From Chloroflexota bacterium (GTDB lineage: Bacteria; Chloroflexota; Dehalococcoidia; Tepidiformales; Tepidiformaceae): 64,000 nucleotides of DNA. Below the pieces are notes generated by a model. That model was not told the origin of the DNA. It did not search any database and was given only the letters and a program-made list of their open reading frames with translations. The stretch lies in NCBI GenBank assembly GCA_016191435.1, contig JACPOQ010000032.1:124001-188000 (forward strand), read 5' to 3'. Below, one piece after another: positions 8,727-18,026 of this stretch. Numbering within the stretch: position 1 is the first letter of the stretch; the number at the start of each line of letters is the position of its first letter. Both the position numbers and the translations under genes were made by a program.

Positions 8727-9455
8727 ATGCGGATGCTCGAACGCATAGACGTCGCGATGCTCCCGGCCGAGGCCGAGGCGCTCGAAGCCGGGGCCTACCT
8801 CGTGGTCGACGTGCTGCGGGCCACGACGACCATCGCGGCGATGTTCGGGGCGGGCCTGCGGAGCCTGAACCTGGCGGCCTCCATCGACGTGGCGCGCGAG
8901 ATGGCGTCGCGGGACGGGCGGCTGCTCTTCGGGGAGGTGGGCGGTCTCCCACCGGCGGGGTTCGATTACGGCAACTCGCCCATCGATGCGGCGCGGGCCC
9001 CGATACAGGGCAAAGATGCGGTGCTGTTCACGACGAATGGCACCACGGCACTCTGCAAGCTGGCCGGCCGCGGGGCCGTGCTGGCCGCCGCCGCCGCCAA
9101 TGCGACCGCGGTCGCGCGGCACGCAGCGGAGACCTACGAGAGCGTGGCGGTGGTGTGCGCCGGCGAAGAGGGCGGCCTTCGCTTCGCCCTCGAAGACTTC
9201 GCGGCTGCCGGGATCATCGTCGCGGCCTTGAGTGCGCTCGCGCCGGCCGCGGCACTCGGCGATGCCGCCGCGCTCGCTCGCCACACGCCGGAGCTGGACC
9301 AGCTGATCGGGCTTTCGCGCCACGCACGGCTGCTGCGCGAACTGGGCCTCGGGGACGACGTCGCGTTCTCGGCGCGCGTCGACACATCCAGGGCGGTGCC
9401 AATCGTGATGGCCTGCGGCGACGGCTGGGCTGTGCTCGAAGACCTCGCGAAGTGA
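8727..9455 (+). CDS. comB: ComB-type 2-phosphosulfolactate phosphatase
   Basis: This 242-residue protein belongs to the ComB family, which dephosphorylates 2-phosphosulfolactate in coenzyme M synthesis in archaea. Family features are 'VVDVLRATTTI' near residue 28, 'LFGEVGGLPPAGFDYGNSP' near residue 73 and 'FTTNGTTAL'. Many bacteria without coenzyme M carry homologues, and there the substrate is uncertain (sulfolactate metabolism or another phosphate ester). No other comA/comC-like gene is visible nearby. A strong inverted repeat ends the transcript. Confidence 0.85.
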   Translation: MRMLERIDVAMLPAEAEALEAGAYLVVDVLRATTTIAAMFGAGLRSLNLAASIDVAREMASRDGRLLFGEVGGLPPAGFDYGNSPIDAARAPIQGKDAVLFTTNGTTALCKLAGRGAVLAAAAANATAVARHAAETYESVAVVCAGEEGGLRFALEDFAAAGIIVAALSALAPAAALGDAAALARHTPELDQLIGLSRHARLLRELGLGDDVAFSARVDTSRAVPIVMACGDGWAVLEDLAK

Positions 9456-9464
9456 CGGCAAACA

Positions 9465-9492
9465 GAAGCGCCCTTCCGCGGAAGGGCGCTTC
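9465..9492. terminator. Bidirectional hairpin terminator between comB and rpmB
   Basis: A perfect 28-base palindrome (13-bp arms GAAGCGCCCTTCC / GGAAGGGCGCTTC around GC) lies between the convergent ends of comB and rpmB. The minus-strand exit reads TGTTTGCC after the stem. The position and stem strength fit a shared terminator serving both genes. Confidence 0.8.
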
Positions 9493-9512
9493 GGAACGTG
9501 CAAGGGGCAGAA

Positions 9513-9749
9513 CTAGTGCGCCGAGGTGGTCTTCAGGAGCGTGCGCATGTCGCGGGTGGTCAGCGGTACCTTGATCCACGCGCCGTTGATGAAGACGCGC
9601 TTCTTATGGACGTTCTGGTGGAACATCCGGCCTTTCTTGGTCGCCTTGCGTTCCCAGCGGCCACCGTGGGTGTGGCGAATGTGCCGGCCGAACCCTGGTT
9701 GGATGGGCTCAAGGCCAAGCGCTTCGCGCATCAGATCGTCTCGGGCCAT
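9513..9749 (-). CDS. rpmB: Ribosomal protein bL28, divergent
   Basis: This 78-residue basic protein carries the bL28 core: 'RHIRHTHGGRWERKATKKGR', then 'FHQNVHKKRVFINGAWIKVPL' and 'TTRDMRTL'. The usual N-terminal 'CxxCGK' zinc-binding start is replaced by MARDDLMREALGLEPIQPGF, so this is a cysteine-free form. Synteny supports the call: the gene is divergent from the fakA/yloV homologue, as rpmB is in Bacillus. The second methionine in the N-terminus is a possible alternative start. Confidence 0.75.
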   Translation of the reverse strand: MARDDLMREALGLEPIQPGFGRHIRHTHGGRWERKATKKGRMFHQNVHKKRVFINGAWIKVPLTTRDMRTLLKTTSAH

Positions 9750-9840
9750 GCGTGGTCGCCCCTCATCTGCGAAAATCGTGAGTCATCATGCTAGCATCCG
9801 CCCCCGGTAACGGCCAAACCGCGCGGGCTTCGCGCCGCCC

Positions 9841-11460
9841 GTGACCACGGCCGAGCCAGACGTGCACGCGCCTGGTGGCGCCGAGCTACTGGCGGCGTTC
9901 GCGGCGGCGGCCGCGCACCTGGAAGCGTCGGCGAAGGGCATCGACGCAATCAACGTCTATCCCGTGCCGGATGGAGACACCGGCTCCAACATGGCTGCGA
10001 CGCTTCGCTATGCCGTCGACAGCGCGCAGGTTCACGAATGCGACGAGGCCGCGACGGTGCTCGCCGCGATCGCTCGGGGGGCGCTTTACGGGGCGCGTGG
10101 AAACTCCGGTGTGATCCTGTCGCAGGGGTTGCGAGGGCTGGCGGACGGCGCCAAGGGCGCGGCGGTGCTGGATGGGTGGGCGCTGGCGCACGCCCTGGGA
10201 GCCGCCGCTTCCGCGGCCTACGGCGCGGTGGCGCAGCCAGTTGAGGGCACGATGCTGACTGTCCTGCGTGCAGCCGCGGAGTCGGCGATGGCGGCGGCCA
10301 CCAGCCCGGACGCCGCGGGCTGCGTCGCGGTCCTCGCGGCGGCGGTCGAGGCAGCGGAAAAGGCGGAGGCGCGCACCATAGAGCAGCTCCCCGCACTCAG
10401 GGAGGCCGGCGTCACCGACTCCGGCGGCGAGGGGGTGTGCGTCATCCTCCGCGGCCTGCTTGCTGCGCTACGGGGCGAAGGGCCGCCGCCCGTGCTGGTG
10501 ACGGGCGGCGTGCCCCTCGCCCAGATCCAGGGGCACGCCCGGGAGGCCTTTGGGTTCTGCACCGAGTTCGTATTGGAGCCGGGCAACTCGGCATTGGACC
10601 CCGAAGCCGTGCGCGCCTTCGCGAACCGGCCGGGCAACCGCTCGGTCGTGGTCATCGGCGATGCGACAGCGATGCGCGTGCATGTACACAGCGACGAACC
10701 GCAGCGCGTGCTGGCGGACGCGGCCGCGTTCGGCGCGGTGAGCCACACAAAGGCCGAGGACATGAGCCGGCAGCACGAACGGTTCCGCGAGACGGGCAGT
10801 GGAGCGCACGTCGCGCTCGCCGTGCTGGCGCTCAGCCGGGGCGAGGGTTTCGACCGCCTGTTCCGGGACCTCGGCGCCGTGGTCGCCGACCTCGGGGAAG
10901 TAGTGAAGCCGCCGGCCGGCGAGATTGCGTCCAGCGCCGATGCCGCGGGTGCGGCGGATGTCATCGTCCTGCCGAATCACAAGAACGTGCTGCTCGCGGC
11001 GCAGCAGGCGGCGAGCCTGGCGTCGTGCCGCCTGCACGTGGTGGCGACCGAGTCGCTACCGCAGGGTCTGTCCGCGTGCCTCGCGTTCGACCCGGCGCGC
11101 CCGCTCGCGGAGAACGCAGCCGCGATGGAGGAAGCCCGCCATGGCGTGCGCACGGTGGAGGTGACGCGCGCGGCAGCGGACCGCACGGTGGACGGCGTCG
11201 CTGTGAGGACCGGGGACGCAATCGCGGTGGTCGATGGGCGCTTACGCGGTGCGGGCGCCAACGAAATCGAGGTGCTGTTGCGGGGGCTTGGGCATGCCGG
11301 CGCGGCCGGCGCGGGGCTCATCACTGTCTACACCGGCGCCAGGTTCGCCGGGACGGAGGCGCTGGCCGCCCGCATCGAGGATGCGTTCGCCGGCGTCGAG
11401 GTCGAGGTTCACGAAGGGGGCCAGCCGCTCTATACGCTCATCGCTGGTGTGGAAGCGTAG
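9841..11460 (+). CDS. fakA: DAK/FakA-type fatty acid kinase ATP-binding subunit
   Basis: This 539-residue protein has an N-terminal DhaL-type kinase domain and a C-terminal DegV-like half, as in FakA/YloV. The metal-binding loop 'NVYPVPDGDTGSNM' is at residues 38-51, with D44 and D46, followed by 'GARGNSGVILSQ'. FakA phosphorylates fatty acids held by a FakB partner, feeding phospholipid synthesis. No fakB is seen in the window. The GTG start is supported by the family N-terminus. It is divergent from rpmB. Confidence 0.9.
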   Translation: MTTAEPDVHAPGGAELLAAFAAAAAHLEASAKGIDAINVYPVPDGDTGSNMAATLRYAVDSAQVHECDEAATVLAAIARGALYGARGNSGVILSQGLRGLADGAKGAAVLDGWALAHALGAAASAAYGAVAQPVEGTMLTVLRAAAESAMAAATSPDAAGCVAVLAAAVEAAEKAEARTIEQLPALREAGVTDSGGEGVCVILRGLLAALRGEGPPPVLVTGGVPLAQIQGHAREAFGFCTEFVLEPGNSALDPEAVRAFANRPGNRSVVVIGDATAMRVHVHSDEPQRVLADAAAFGAVSHTKAEDMSRQHERFRETGSGAHVALAVLALSRGEGFDRLFRDLGAVVADLGEVVKPPAGEIASSADAAGAADVIVLPNHKNVLLAAQQAASLASCRLHVVATESLPQGLSACLAFDPARPLAENAAAMEEARHGVRTVEVTRAAADRTVDGVAVRTGDAIAVVDGRLRGAGANEIEVLLRGLGHAGAAGAGLITVYTGARFAGTEALAARIEDAFAGVEVEVHEGGQPLYTLIAGVEA

Positions 11461-11520
11461 GGCCACATCGCGGGATTGGATCCGGGACGCAAGGAGCGTC
11501 ATCCAGCAGCCGGCGTCCGG

Positions 11521-13209
11521 TCAGCGCCCGGCGATACCGCCGCCCACCGGCACCGGTTCCGAGGTTACAGGCTCGGTTGCGCGGGCCTCGCCATCGCCGG
11601 CGCCTTCGGTGGTGGCCGATTTGAAGTCGCGACGCAGCGGGATCTCTTTCATCAGCAGGGTGAGGATGACGCAGACCACGGCGACAATGACGGCGCCGGT
11701 GAAGATGTTTCGCACCGCGAAGGCGACGGCGGAGCGTTGCGCGGCGTTGGTCGACGCGAGGATGGCGGGTCCGTTATCCAGGGAATCGACCCTGGCGGTG
11801 ACGATGGCGTATTCGCGCGGGTTGAGCGCGAGCGTGGGGTCGAGAAAGGCATCGAGCGTGCCGCTGGCGGCGAGCTGGCCGCGCGTTTCGGCGGGCACGC
11901 GGTCGTTGAATGACGACTCGTAGGAGTTCGTGAGCACCACCGCGAAAATGGCGATCCCGAAGACACTGCCCATCTGGCGAAAGAACTGGTTCGAAGAGCT
12001 CGCGACGCCAAGGTACCTGTAGGGGACGGCATTCTGGACACTGAGCGACATCGTCGGCATAACGAGGCCGATGCCGAGGCCGAGCAGGACCATGTAGGCG
12101 CTGATGTGCCACTTCACCACGCCCACGTCGAGCGTCCGCAGGAATAGCATGGCCGCGAGAATCAGGAACGAGCCGAAGATCGTAAGGTTGCGGTAGTGCC
12201 CCCTGCGGGCGATGAGCTGGCCCGCGACGACGCTCGAAATGAGCAATCCGAGCGATTGCGGGGTGCTGATGATCCCGGATGCGGTAGCGGACGCGCCGAG
12301 CGCCGTCTGCACAAAGAGCCCGAGGTACTGGATCGTCCCAAACATGCCCATGCCGAGGGTGAACACGGTGAGGTTGGCGATCACAAACGTGCGGTTTCGG
12401 AACAGGTGCAGCGGGATGATAGGCTCGCTGTGGCGCGTTTCCTGGTAGATAAACCCACCGACGAGGGCGACACCCGCGACGAGTGAGCCGCCAACTTTCA
12501 GCGATCCCCACGCCTCTCCTTCGCCGGCCCATTCGAACGCGAGGAGCAGGAGCACAGCCGCGCCCGAAAGCAGGAAGGCGCCGAGGAAGTCGATCCTGGG
12601 GCGGTTGAGGCTGCGCCGGGCGGGCAGGTTGAACCAGATGGCCGGGATGGCCACGAGGCTGAACGGGACGTTGATGTAGAACACCCAGCGCCAGCCGCCG
12701 TTATCGGTGAGGAAGCCGCCGACGGTGGGGCCGAGGATGCTCGCGAGGCTGAACACGCCCGTAAACATGCCCATGTACTTCCCGCGCTCCGATGGCGGGA
12801 AGATGTCACCGATTGTGCTGAATACCGAAGCGAAGATCATGCCTCCGCCAATACCCTGCACCGCGCGGAACGATATCAGGGAGATCATGTTCGGCGCCGC
12901 GCCGGCGGCCGCGGAAGAGACCATGAAGATGACGATCCCGGCGATCACGAACATCTTCCGGCCGAAGATGTCGGACATCTTCCCGACAAGCGGCACCACG
13001 ACCGTGGAGGCGAGCATGTAGCTCGTGAAGAGCCAGGAAAGCAGGTCGAACCCGCCGAGGTCCGCGAGGATGCGGGGCGTGGCTGTGCTGACGACGGTCT
13101 GGTCGATGGCGCCGATGAACATGGCGAGCATCATGCTCCCGAGCAGGAGCATCTTCTGGCGCTGATCGAGGACTTCACCCAGCGGGCGCCCATCATCGAC
13201 AATTTTCAT
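11521..13209 (-). CDS. DHA2-family multidrug MFS exporter (copy 1)
   Basis: This 562-residue, 14-helix drug:H+ antiporter is of the EmrB/QacA (DHA2) type. It has 'MFIGAIDQTVVSTATPRI' at about residues 33-50, the family D-Q-T motif in helix 1, and 'GWRWVFYINVPF' in the loop before helix 6. A long extracytoplasmic loop near residues 420-480 separates helices 13 and 14. It is paralogous to the next gene upstream (13280-14953), with the same order of motifs throughout. The likely role is export of hydrophobic or cationic compounds; the substrate is unknown. Confidence 0.92.
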   Translation of the reverse strand: MKIVDDGRPLGEVLDQRQKMLLLGSMMLAMFIGAIDQTVVSTATPRILADLGGFDLLSWLFTSYMLASTVVVPLVGKMSDIFGRKMFVIAGIVIFMVSSAAAGAAPNMISLISFRAVQGIGGGMIFASVFSTIGDIFPPSERGKYMGMFTGVFSLASILGPTVGGFLTDNGGWRWVFYINVPFSLVAIPAIWFNLPARRSLNRPRIDFLGAFLLSGAAVLLLLAFEWAGEGEAWGSLKVGGSLVAGVALVGGFIYQETRHSEPIIPLHLFRNRTFVIANLTVFTLGMGMFGTIQYLGLFVQTALGASATASGIISTPQSLGLLISSVVAGQLIARRGHYRNLTIFGSFLILAAMLFLRTLDVGVVKWHISAYMVLLGLGIGLVMPTMSLSVQNAVPYRYLGVASSSNQFFRQMGSVFGIAIFAVVLTNSYESSFNDRVPAETRGQLAASGTLDAFLDPTLALNPREYAIVTARVDSLDNGPAILASTNAAQRSAVAFAVRNIFTGAVIVAVVCVILTLLMKEIPLRRDFKSATTEGAGDGEARATEPVTSEPVPVGGGIAGR

Positions 13210-13279
13210 GGCGGGCGCCCCTTTCGCAAGCTAATGAACGGATCGTTAACGCTCGGCCGGATGCTTCAGCCTACACGAA

Positions 13280-14953
13280 TCATTTGCGCGAGGCTAGAAG
13301 TGTTTCGGGCAGAGCGCCACCGGCGGGGGACTCGGGGAGGCCGGGCCTGGCAGGTTCGGGCGTGACGCCGAAGCTGCGGCGCAGCGGCACCTCGCGCAGC
13401 AGACACGCCATGAGCAGGGCGAACGCGCCCACCAGCGCCGAAAGTATGAAGATCCGGCGCACGGCCGTGGCGACGGCATGGCGCTGGGCATTGAGCGTGC
13501 TGGCGAGCAATTGGTCACCGCCATCGAGGCTGCGCACGTCGTTGCTGACCACGGCATATGCGGGTTTGTTGAGCGCGAGCGTGGGGTCGTCGAACTTCTC
13601 GATGGTCGCGGCGGGGACGCCGGCGCGGACCTCCGGGGTCAGGCCGGCCTGGAAGGCTGACCGGTATGTTGTCGCGAGGACGACACCGAAGACCGCGATG
13701 CCGAGCACCTGGCCAATCTGCATGAAGAACTGCCGGGCACTCGTCGCGACGCCAAGGAATTGGTGCGAGACGGCGTTCTGGATGACGACGGACATCGTCG
13801 GTATGACGAGTCCGAAGCCGAGGCCGAGGACCACCATGAAGGCGCTCACGTGCCATTCAGGCGTGCCAACGCCGATCGTTGTCAGGCTGAGCGTGCCGGC
13901 GAGCGCGAGGATGGCCCCGAGGATGGTCTGCACGAGATAGCGGCCGGTCCGCGAGATGAGCTGCCCACCGATGATGCTGGTCAGCAGCAGCCCGGCGGAC
14001 TGCGGCGTCGTGATCAGGCCAGAGGCGGTGGCAGAGCCGTCGAGGCTCGTCTGCACGAACGTCGGGAGATAGGTAATCGCGCCGAACATGCCGCCGCCCA
14101 GGGCAAACACGAGCAAGTTGGCGATGACGAACGTGCGGTTCCGGAAGAGACCGAGTGGGATGATCGGCTCGGGGTGGCGCTTCTCCTGGAGGATGAACGC
14201 GGCGAGGAACACCACCGTGCCAGCCAGCAGCCCGAGGGTCTGTGGGCTGCTCCAGCCGAAGTCGGCCTGCCCCCAGACGAGAGCGAGGAGCAGCGCAACC
14301 GTCGCGACTGAAAGGCAGAACGCGCCGACGTAATCAATCCTGCGCCCGGTCACGCGCGGCGCCGAGGGCAGGTTCCGGAGGATCGCCGGGATCGCCACGA
14401 AGGCGAACGGGACGTTGATGTAGAACACCCAGCGCCAGCCAACGGTGTCGGTGAGCAGGCCGCCGACCGTTGGTCCGAGGATGCTGGCGAGGCTGAAGGT
14501 ACCGGTGAAGAAGCCCATGTACTTCCCGCGCTCTGCGGGGGGAAAGAGATCCCCGACGGTGGAGAACACCGTGGCGAAAATCACGCCGCCGCCGATGCCC
14601 TGGACGGCCCGGAACGCGATCAGCGCCGGGAGCGAGGGCGCGGCGCCGACTAAGGCGGACGCGATCGTGAACAGAATGATGCCGGCGATGAGGAAGAGCT
14701 TGCGCCCGAACATATCGGAGAGCTTGCCCACGAGGGGGATGGAGACCGTGGAGGCGAGCATGTAGCTCGTGAACACCCACGAAAGCAGGTTGAACCCGCC
14801 GAGATCGGCGACGATCTTGGGCGTAGCGGTCGCCACGATCGTTTGATCGAGGGCTCCGATGAACATCGTGAGCATCAGGCTCACGAGCAACACCATCTTC
14901 TGGCGTTGGTTCAGCAGCTCGCCGAGGGGGCGGGCAGTCACCTGCGTAGACAT
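13280..14953 (-). CDS. DHA2-family multidrug MFS exporter (copy 2)
   Basis: This 557-residue DHA2 carrier shares its layout with the copy at 11521-13209: 'MFIGALDQTIVATATPKI' in helix 1, 'GWRWVFYINVPF' before helix 6, and a large loop before the last helix. The pair is separated by 70 bases on the same strand and looks like an old tandem duplication, because the residues differ at many positions while the architecture is the same. No TetR or MarR regulator adjoins them. Confidence 0.92.
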   Translation of the reverse strand: MSTQVTARPLGELLNQRQKMVLLVSLMLTMFIGALDQTIVATATPKIVADLGGFNLLSWVFTSYMLASTVSIPLVGKLSDMFGRKLFLIAGIILFTIASALVGAAPSLPALIAFRAVQGIGGGVIFATVFSTVGDLFPPAERGKYMGFFTGTFSLASILGPTVGGLLTDTVGWRWVFYINVPFAFVAIPAILRNLPSAPRVTGRRIDYVGAFCLSVATVALLLALVWGQADFGWSSPQTLGLLAGTVVFLAAFILQEKRHPEPIIPLGLFRNRTFVIANLLVFALGGGMFGAITYLPTFVQTSLDGSATASGLITTPQSAGLLLTSIIGGQLISRTGRYLVQTILGAILALAGTLSLTTIGVGTPEWHVSAFMVVLGLGFGLVIPTMSVVIQNAVSHQFLGVATSARQFFMQIGQVLGIAVFGVVLATTYRSAFQAGLTPEVRAGVPAATIEKFDDPTLALNKPAYAVVSNDVRSLDGGDQLLASTLNAQRHAVATAVRRIFILSALVGAFALLMACLLREVPLRRSFGVTPEPARPGLPESPAGGALPETLLASRK

Positions 14954-15067
14954 CGGCCACCCCCGGCAGGCAGAGGCCCGCTCATCGAGCGTAGCCGATT
15001 GTTCGCCGGCAGCAAACTATCTGCCGGGGTGGCTCAGGTCCGCGGCGCCACCTGCGATGCGCGGCGG

Positions 15068-16114
15068 CTACTCGAGCACGACCTCGGCGTAGAGGTCCTC
15101 GTAGTTGCCGTTGCTGTACGTGCGGGTGATGTCGACGCGGATCTTGTCGCCCGGCTTGCGGGAACGAAGGACGTCACAGAACGCGCCCACGCTCGCGACA
15201 TCCACGCTGTCGACGGTGTAGACAAGGTCGGAATAGCCGAGGTTGGCTTTCGCCGCCGGGCTGCCCGTATCGACGCCGGTGATGACGAGGCCGTCGGTGT
15301 AGGCCAGCTTGATCCCGAGATCCTGGGCGAGGCCCCGGTAATTCTGCTCCAGGCGGACTCCGATGTAATCGATGTTCTTGCCCTTCTTCAGCTTGTCGGC
15401 GACGAACTTGGCTTCGTTGATGGCGATCGCGTAGTTCTGGTTCTGGGTGCCGCGGAACGAGAAGGTATTGATGCCGATGACCTGGCCCTTCTTGTTCACG
15501 AGGGGGCCACCGGAGTTGCCGGGATTGATGGAGGCGTCGGTCTGGATGAGGTCGTTCTGACCGTCGTAGGTGTCGCCGACTTTGCTGACGATGCCCCTTG
15601 TCACAACGAGCTTGCCCGACCCCTGGTCGGTGAATGTCCCGGGGAAGCCGAGGGCGACTACCTCTTCGCCGGGACTGAGCTTGCCGCTATCGCCCACGGC
15701 CGCCGGCTTGAAGCTGCCGCGGTCGACTTCGAGCAGCGCGAGGTCGTCGCACGGGCTGAGGGCGACCACACGTGCGCTGATTTGGCGGTTGTCTGTCGGG
15801 TCGACGATTTTGATAGAGCCGGCGCCCAGCACGACGTGTGCGTTCGTGAGGATGTGCGTGCCATCCTCCCAGACGATGCCGCTGCCACCACCTTTGCCCT
15901 CGGGATAGGTCGCGTTGATGTTCACGACCGACGTCTTCAGCGCCTCGACGATTTCCTGTGGCGTGAGGTCCTTCGGCTGCGTGGGCGCGGCGGTGGCCTG
16001 CGACGCCGGCGAGGCAGCGGATGTCGCCGTTTCTTTGTCGCCGCCGCCACCGCCACATGCGGCAAAAACCGCGCCGAGCATGGCGAGACCAGCGAAAAAG
16101 GTGTAGCGCAGCAT
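15068..16114 (-). CDS. S1C (HtrA/DegP-like) serine protease, lipoprotein, with PDZ domain
   Basis: This 348-residue surface protease has a lipoprotein signal: MLRYTFFAGLAMLGAVFAAC with the lipid-modified cysteine at C20. A Gly and Ala/Thr/Pro linker follows. The trypsin-like triad is complete: H93 in TNAHVV, an aspartate near residue 124 in CDDLALLEV, and S201 in GNSGGP. The last ~100 residues form a PDZ domain. The frame extends upstream, but ATG 16112-16114 follows a purine-rich ribosome-binding site and creates the signal peptide exactly. The likely role is extracytoplasmic protein quality control. Confidence 0.92.
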   Translation of the reverse strand: MLRYTFFAGLAMLGAVFAACGGGGGDKETATSAASPASQATAAPTQPKDLTPQEIVEALKTSVVNINATYPEGKGGGSGIVWEDGTHILTNAHVVLGAGSIKIVDPTDNRQISARVVALSPCDDLALLEVDRGSFKPAAVGDSGKLSPGEEVVALGFPGTFTDQGSGKLVVTRGIVSKVGDTYDGQNDLIQTDASINPGNSGGPLVNKKGQVIGINTFSFRGTQNQNYAIAINEAKFVADKLKKGKNIDYIGVRLEQNYRGLAQDLGIKLAYTDGLVITGVDTGSPAAKANLGYSDLVYTVDSVDVASVGAFCDVLRSRKPGDKIRVDITRTYSNGNYEDLYAEVVLE

Positions 16115-16204
16115 CAACCCACCCCCGAGGGAATGACGCAATCCTATACGAATCTGCAAGCCCGGGGCAGCCATCTCCGACGGTAAAGAATCGGATGTCC
16201 CGGC

Positions 16205-17143
16205 TTAACTGCTGGCCTGCTGCACCTGCCGGTGGTCATCGAACGTGTTCGGGAGGCCATATTCGGAGGTGAGCAACTTCAGGAAGTCGCGCAAGGGCGG
16301 CGCAAGGGCGCGGTTGCGAAGCACGTGCACCCCAACTTCGCGCTGCGGGGGCTGCTCCATATCGCGGATTTCCACGCGCGCCAGCGTGCCGACTTCAATT
16401 TCGCGGGCCACGGAGACGACCGGGAGGATGGCGATGCCCAGCCCCGCTTCAACCATGTGCTTGGTCGTCTCCATAGAATCGAGCTCCATCACCGATTCGG
16501 GCACCACGCCGACGCGGAGGAACATGCTGTACACGATGCTGTGGTAGCTGGAACTGCGTTCAAAGAAGAGGAACGGCTCGCGGGCGGCTTCGGCGATGGT
16601 GATCCGGCCCCTGGCGGCGAAGGGATGTTTGGGCGGCGCCACCAGCACCAGGTCGTCGTTGTACAGGTGCACGGATTCCACTTCCGGGTGCTGGGTGAGG
16701 CGGGTGATGCCGACGTGGATGTCCCCGGAGATGAGGCGCTCAATCGCGTCCTCTGTGGCGCCCGCGGCCGCAAGAAAGATGTGGACACGCGGCCGTTGCT
16801 CGCGGAAGCGCTTCAGGATCCCGGGCAGGACGTAGGTAGCGATGCTCGAGCTGGCGCCGATGCGGATGCTTCCCACGTCGCCATGGCGCACGGCCTCGAT
16901 GGCATCGGTGCCTTCCTGCACGGCTGTGAGTGCGCGCTGGGCGTGAGGAATGAAGGCCTGGCCGGCGTCGGTCAGGGTGACACTGCGGCCAGTGCGTTCG
17001 AACAGGCGCTCGCCGATCTCGCGTTCGAGCGACTGGATGCGGGCCGTAACCGAGGGCTGGGTAAGAAAGAGCGACTCGGCCGCACGGCTAAACGAGCGGT
17101 GATGGGCGACCTGCAAGAACGCATCGAGTTGGGCCAGTTCCAT
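16205..17143 (-). CDS. LysR-family transcriptional regulator
   Basis: This 312-residue regulator has an N-terminal winged helix ('LDAFLQVAHHRSFSRAAESL', 'TQPSVTARIQSLE') and a periplasmic-binding-like effector domain from about residue 90. The frame runs back into the ferredoxin gene, but ATG 17141-17143 follows GGAG and gives the standard LysR N-terminus. It is downstream of two ferredoxin genes on the same strand. Such regulators resemble the CbbR/CysB groups, but the target and coinducer are unknown. Confidence 0.93.
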   Translation of the reverse strand: MELAQLDAFLQVAHHRSFSRAAESLFLTQPSVTARIQSLEREIGERLFERTGRSVTLTDAGQAFIPHAQRALTAVQEGTDAIEAVRHGDVGSIRIGASSSIATYVLPGILKRFREQRPRVHIFLAAAGATEDAIERLISGDIHVGITRLTQHPEVESVHLYNDDLVLVAPPKHPFAARGRITIAEAAREPFLFFERSSSYHSIVYSMFLRVGVVPESVMELDSMETTKHMVEAGLGIAILPVVSVAREIEVGTLARVEIRDMEQPPQREVGVHVLRNRALAPPLRDFLKLLTSEYGLPNTFDDHRQVQQASS

Positions 17144-17172
17144 GAAGTCTCCTCGGGCCTCGCGGCCCCGGT

Positions 17173-17415
17173 TCAGGTTCGAAAGAACCCGGCATTGACC
17201 TTGATGAACGATTCCCACTGCGCCGGGACATCGGATTCGTGGAAGATCGCCGTGACCGGGCAGGCGAGCTCGCAGGCCGCGCAATCGATGCACTGGTCCG
17301 GGTCGATGTAGTACTGCGGGGCGTCGTCGGTGGTGTGGATGCAATCGACGGGGCAGACATCGACGCAGCTGGCGTCCTTCGTACCAATGCACGGTTCGGT
17401 GATGATGTATGGCAT
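17173..17415 (-). CDS. Bacterial-type ferredoxin with two Fe-S clusters
   Basis: This 80-residue ferredoxin has two cysteine clusters: C9 with 'CVDVCPVDCIH', and 'CIDCAACELACP'. The first cluster begins CIGTKDASCVDVCP, the spacing typical of 7Fe/8Fe ferredoxins of the FdxA group. It carries electrons in the cytoplasm. It lies 12 bases after the 2Fe-2S ferredoxin gene and just before the LysR gene, so the three are probably co-transcribed. Confidence 0.93.
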   Translation of the reverse strand: MPYIITEPCIGTKDASCVDVCPVDCIHTTDDAPQYYIDPDQCIDCAACELACPVTAIFHESDVPAQWESFIKVNAGFFRT

Positions 17416-17427
17416 GCTTCCTCCGTG

Positions 17428-17739
17428 CTATGACGGCTCGACGCCGCGCTTGTAGACGATGACATCGCCTTCGACCCTGGCCTGGCAGGCGAGCCGCAGG
17501 CGGGGGTCCTCGATGGAGCGAGGCCCGCGCTGACGCAGGAGGTTCTGGCGCTCATAACGGCCCATGCGAGAGAGGCGGCCAACGCCGGAAATCACTTCCA
17601 TCGCGCAGTTCGTACATTCGCCGTTTTTCGCGCAACCCACGGGCCAGAAGTAGCCGAGGGCACAGACGGCGTCCATCACCGTCTCGCCGGGAGGCGATTG
17701 GACCTCGATGCCGAGAGGTTCGACGCGAATGCGGGGCAT
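17428..17739 (-). CDS. 2Fe-2S ferredoxin
   Basis: This 103-residue protein has a plant/adrenodoxin-type beta-grasp fold. The cluster ligands are in 'GCAKNGECTNCAMEV', with the fourth cysteine in 'LRLACQARV'. It begins MPRIRVEPLGIEVQSPPGET. Its partner oxidoreductase is unknown; the adjacent 4Fe-4S ferredoxin suggests a shared redox role. It is the first gene of this minus-strand unit. Confidence 0.9.
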   Translation of the reverse strand: MPRIRVEPLGIEVQSPPGETVMDAVCALGYFWPVGCAKNGECTNCAMEVISGVGRLSRMGRYERQNLLRQRGPRSIEDPRLRLACQARVEGDVIVYKRGVEPS

Positions 17740-17779
17740 GCATGGAGTTTACCCTGACGCGCATTTAGACGTCGCCACG

Positions 17780-17830
17780 GCCCGCCGCTGCCATACCAGA
17801 ACTTCAGTCTGGTGCGACGCAGCGGCGGGC
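17780..17830. repeat. Long interrupted inverted repeat between divergent genes
   Basis: Perfect 12-bp outer arms (17780-17791 and 17819-17830) enclose a second perfect 6-bp pair (17795-17800 and 17808-17813) around a 7-base loop. It lies in the divergent gap between the 2Fe-2S ferredoxin and the DinB-like gene, so it is not an ordinary terminator for either gene. No T-tract follows on either strand. It could be an operator/cruciform, a leader structure or a small RNA. Confidence 0.6.
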
Positions 17831-18026
17831 GAAGCGCTCGCGCTCGCCGGCGGTGTACATCACTCGATCGACTGATGTCCGGGCCGCCGGCCGCCAGCAC
17901 AATCGAAAGCGAAGTGGCGTTGCCAGCCTTCCTCGGTCTCGGATAGGATGCCCGAGACAGCCGGCAATGCGGTCCAACCGCGACACCACGCTGCTGTCGT
18001 GAACTACAGAAGGATTGGAGCCAAAG

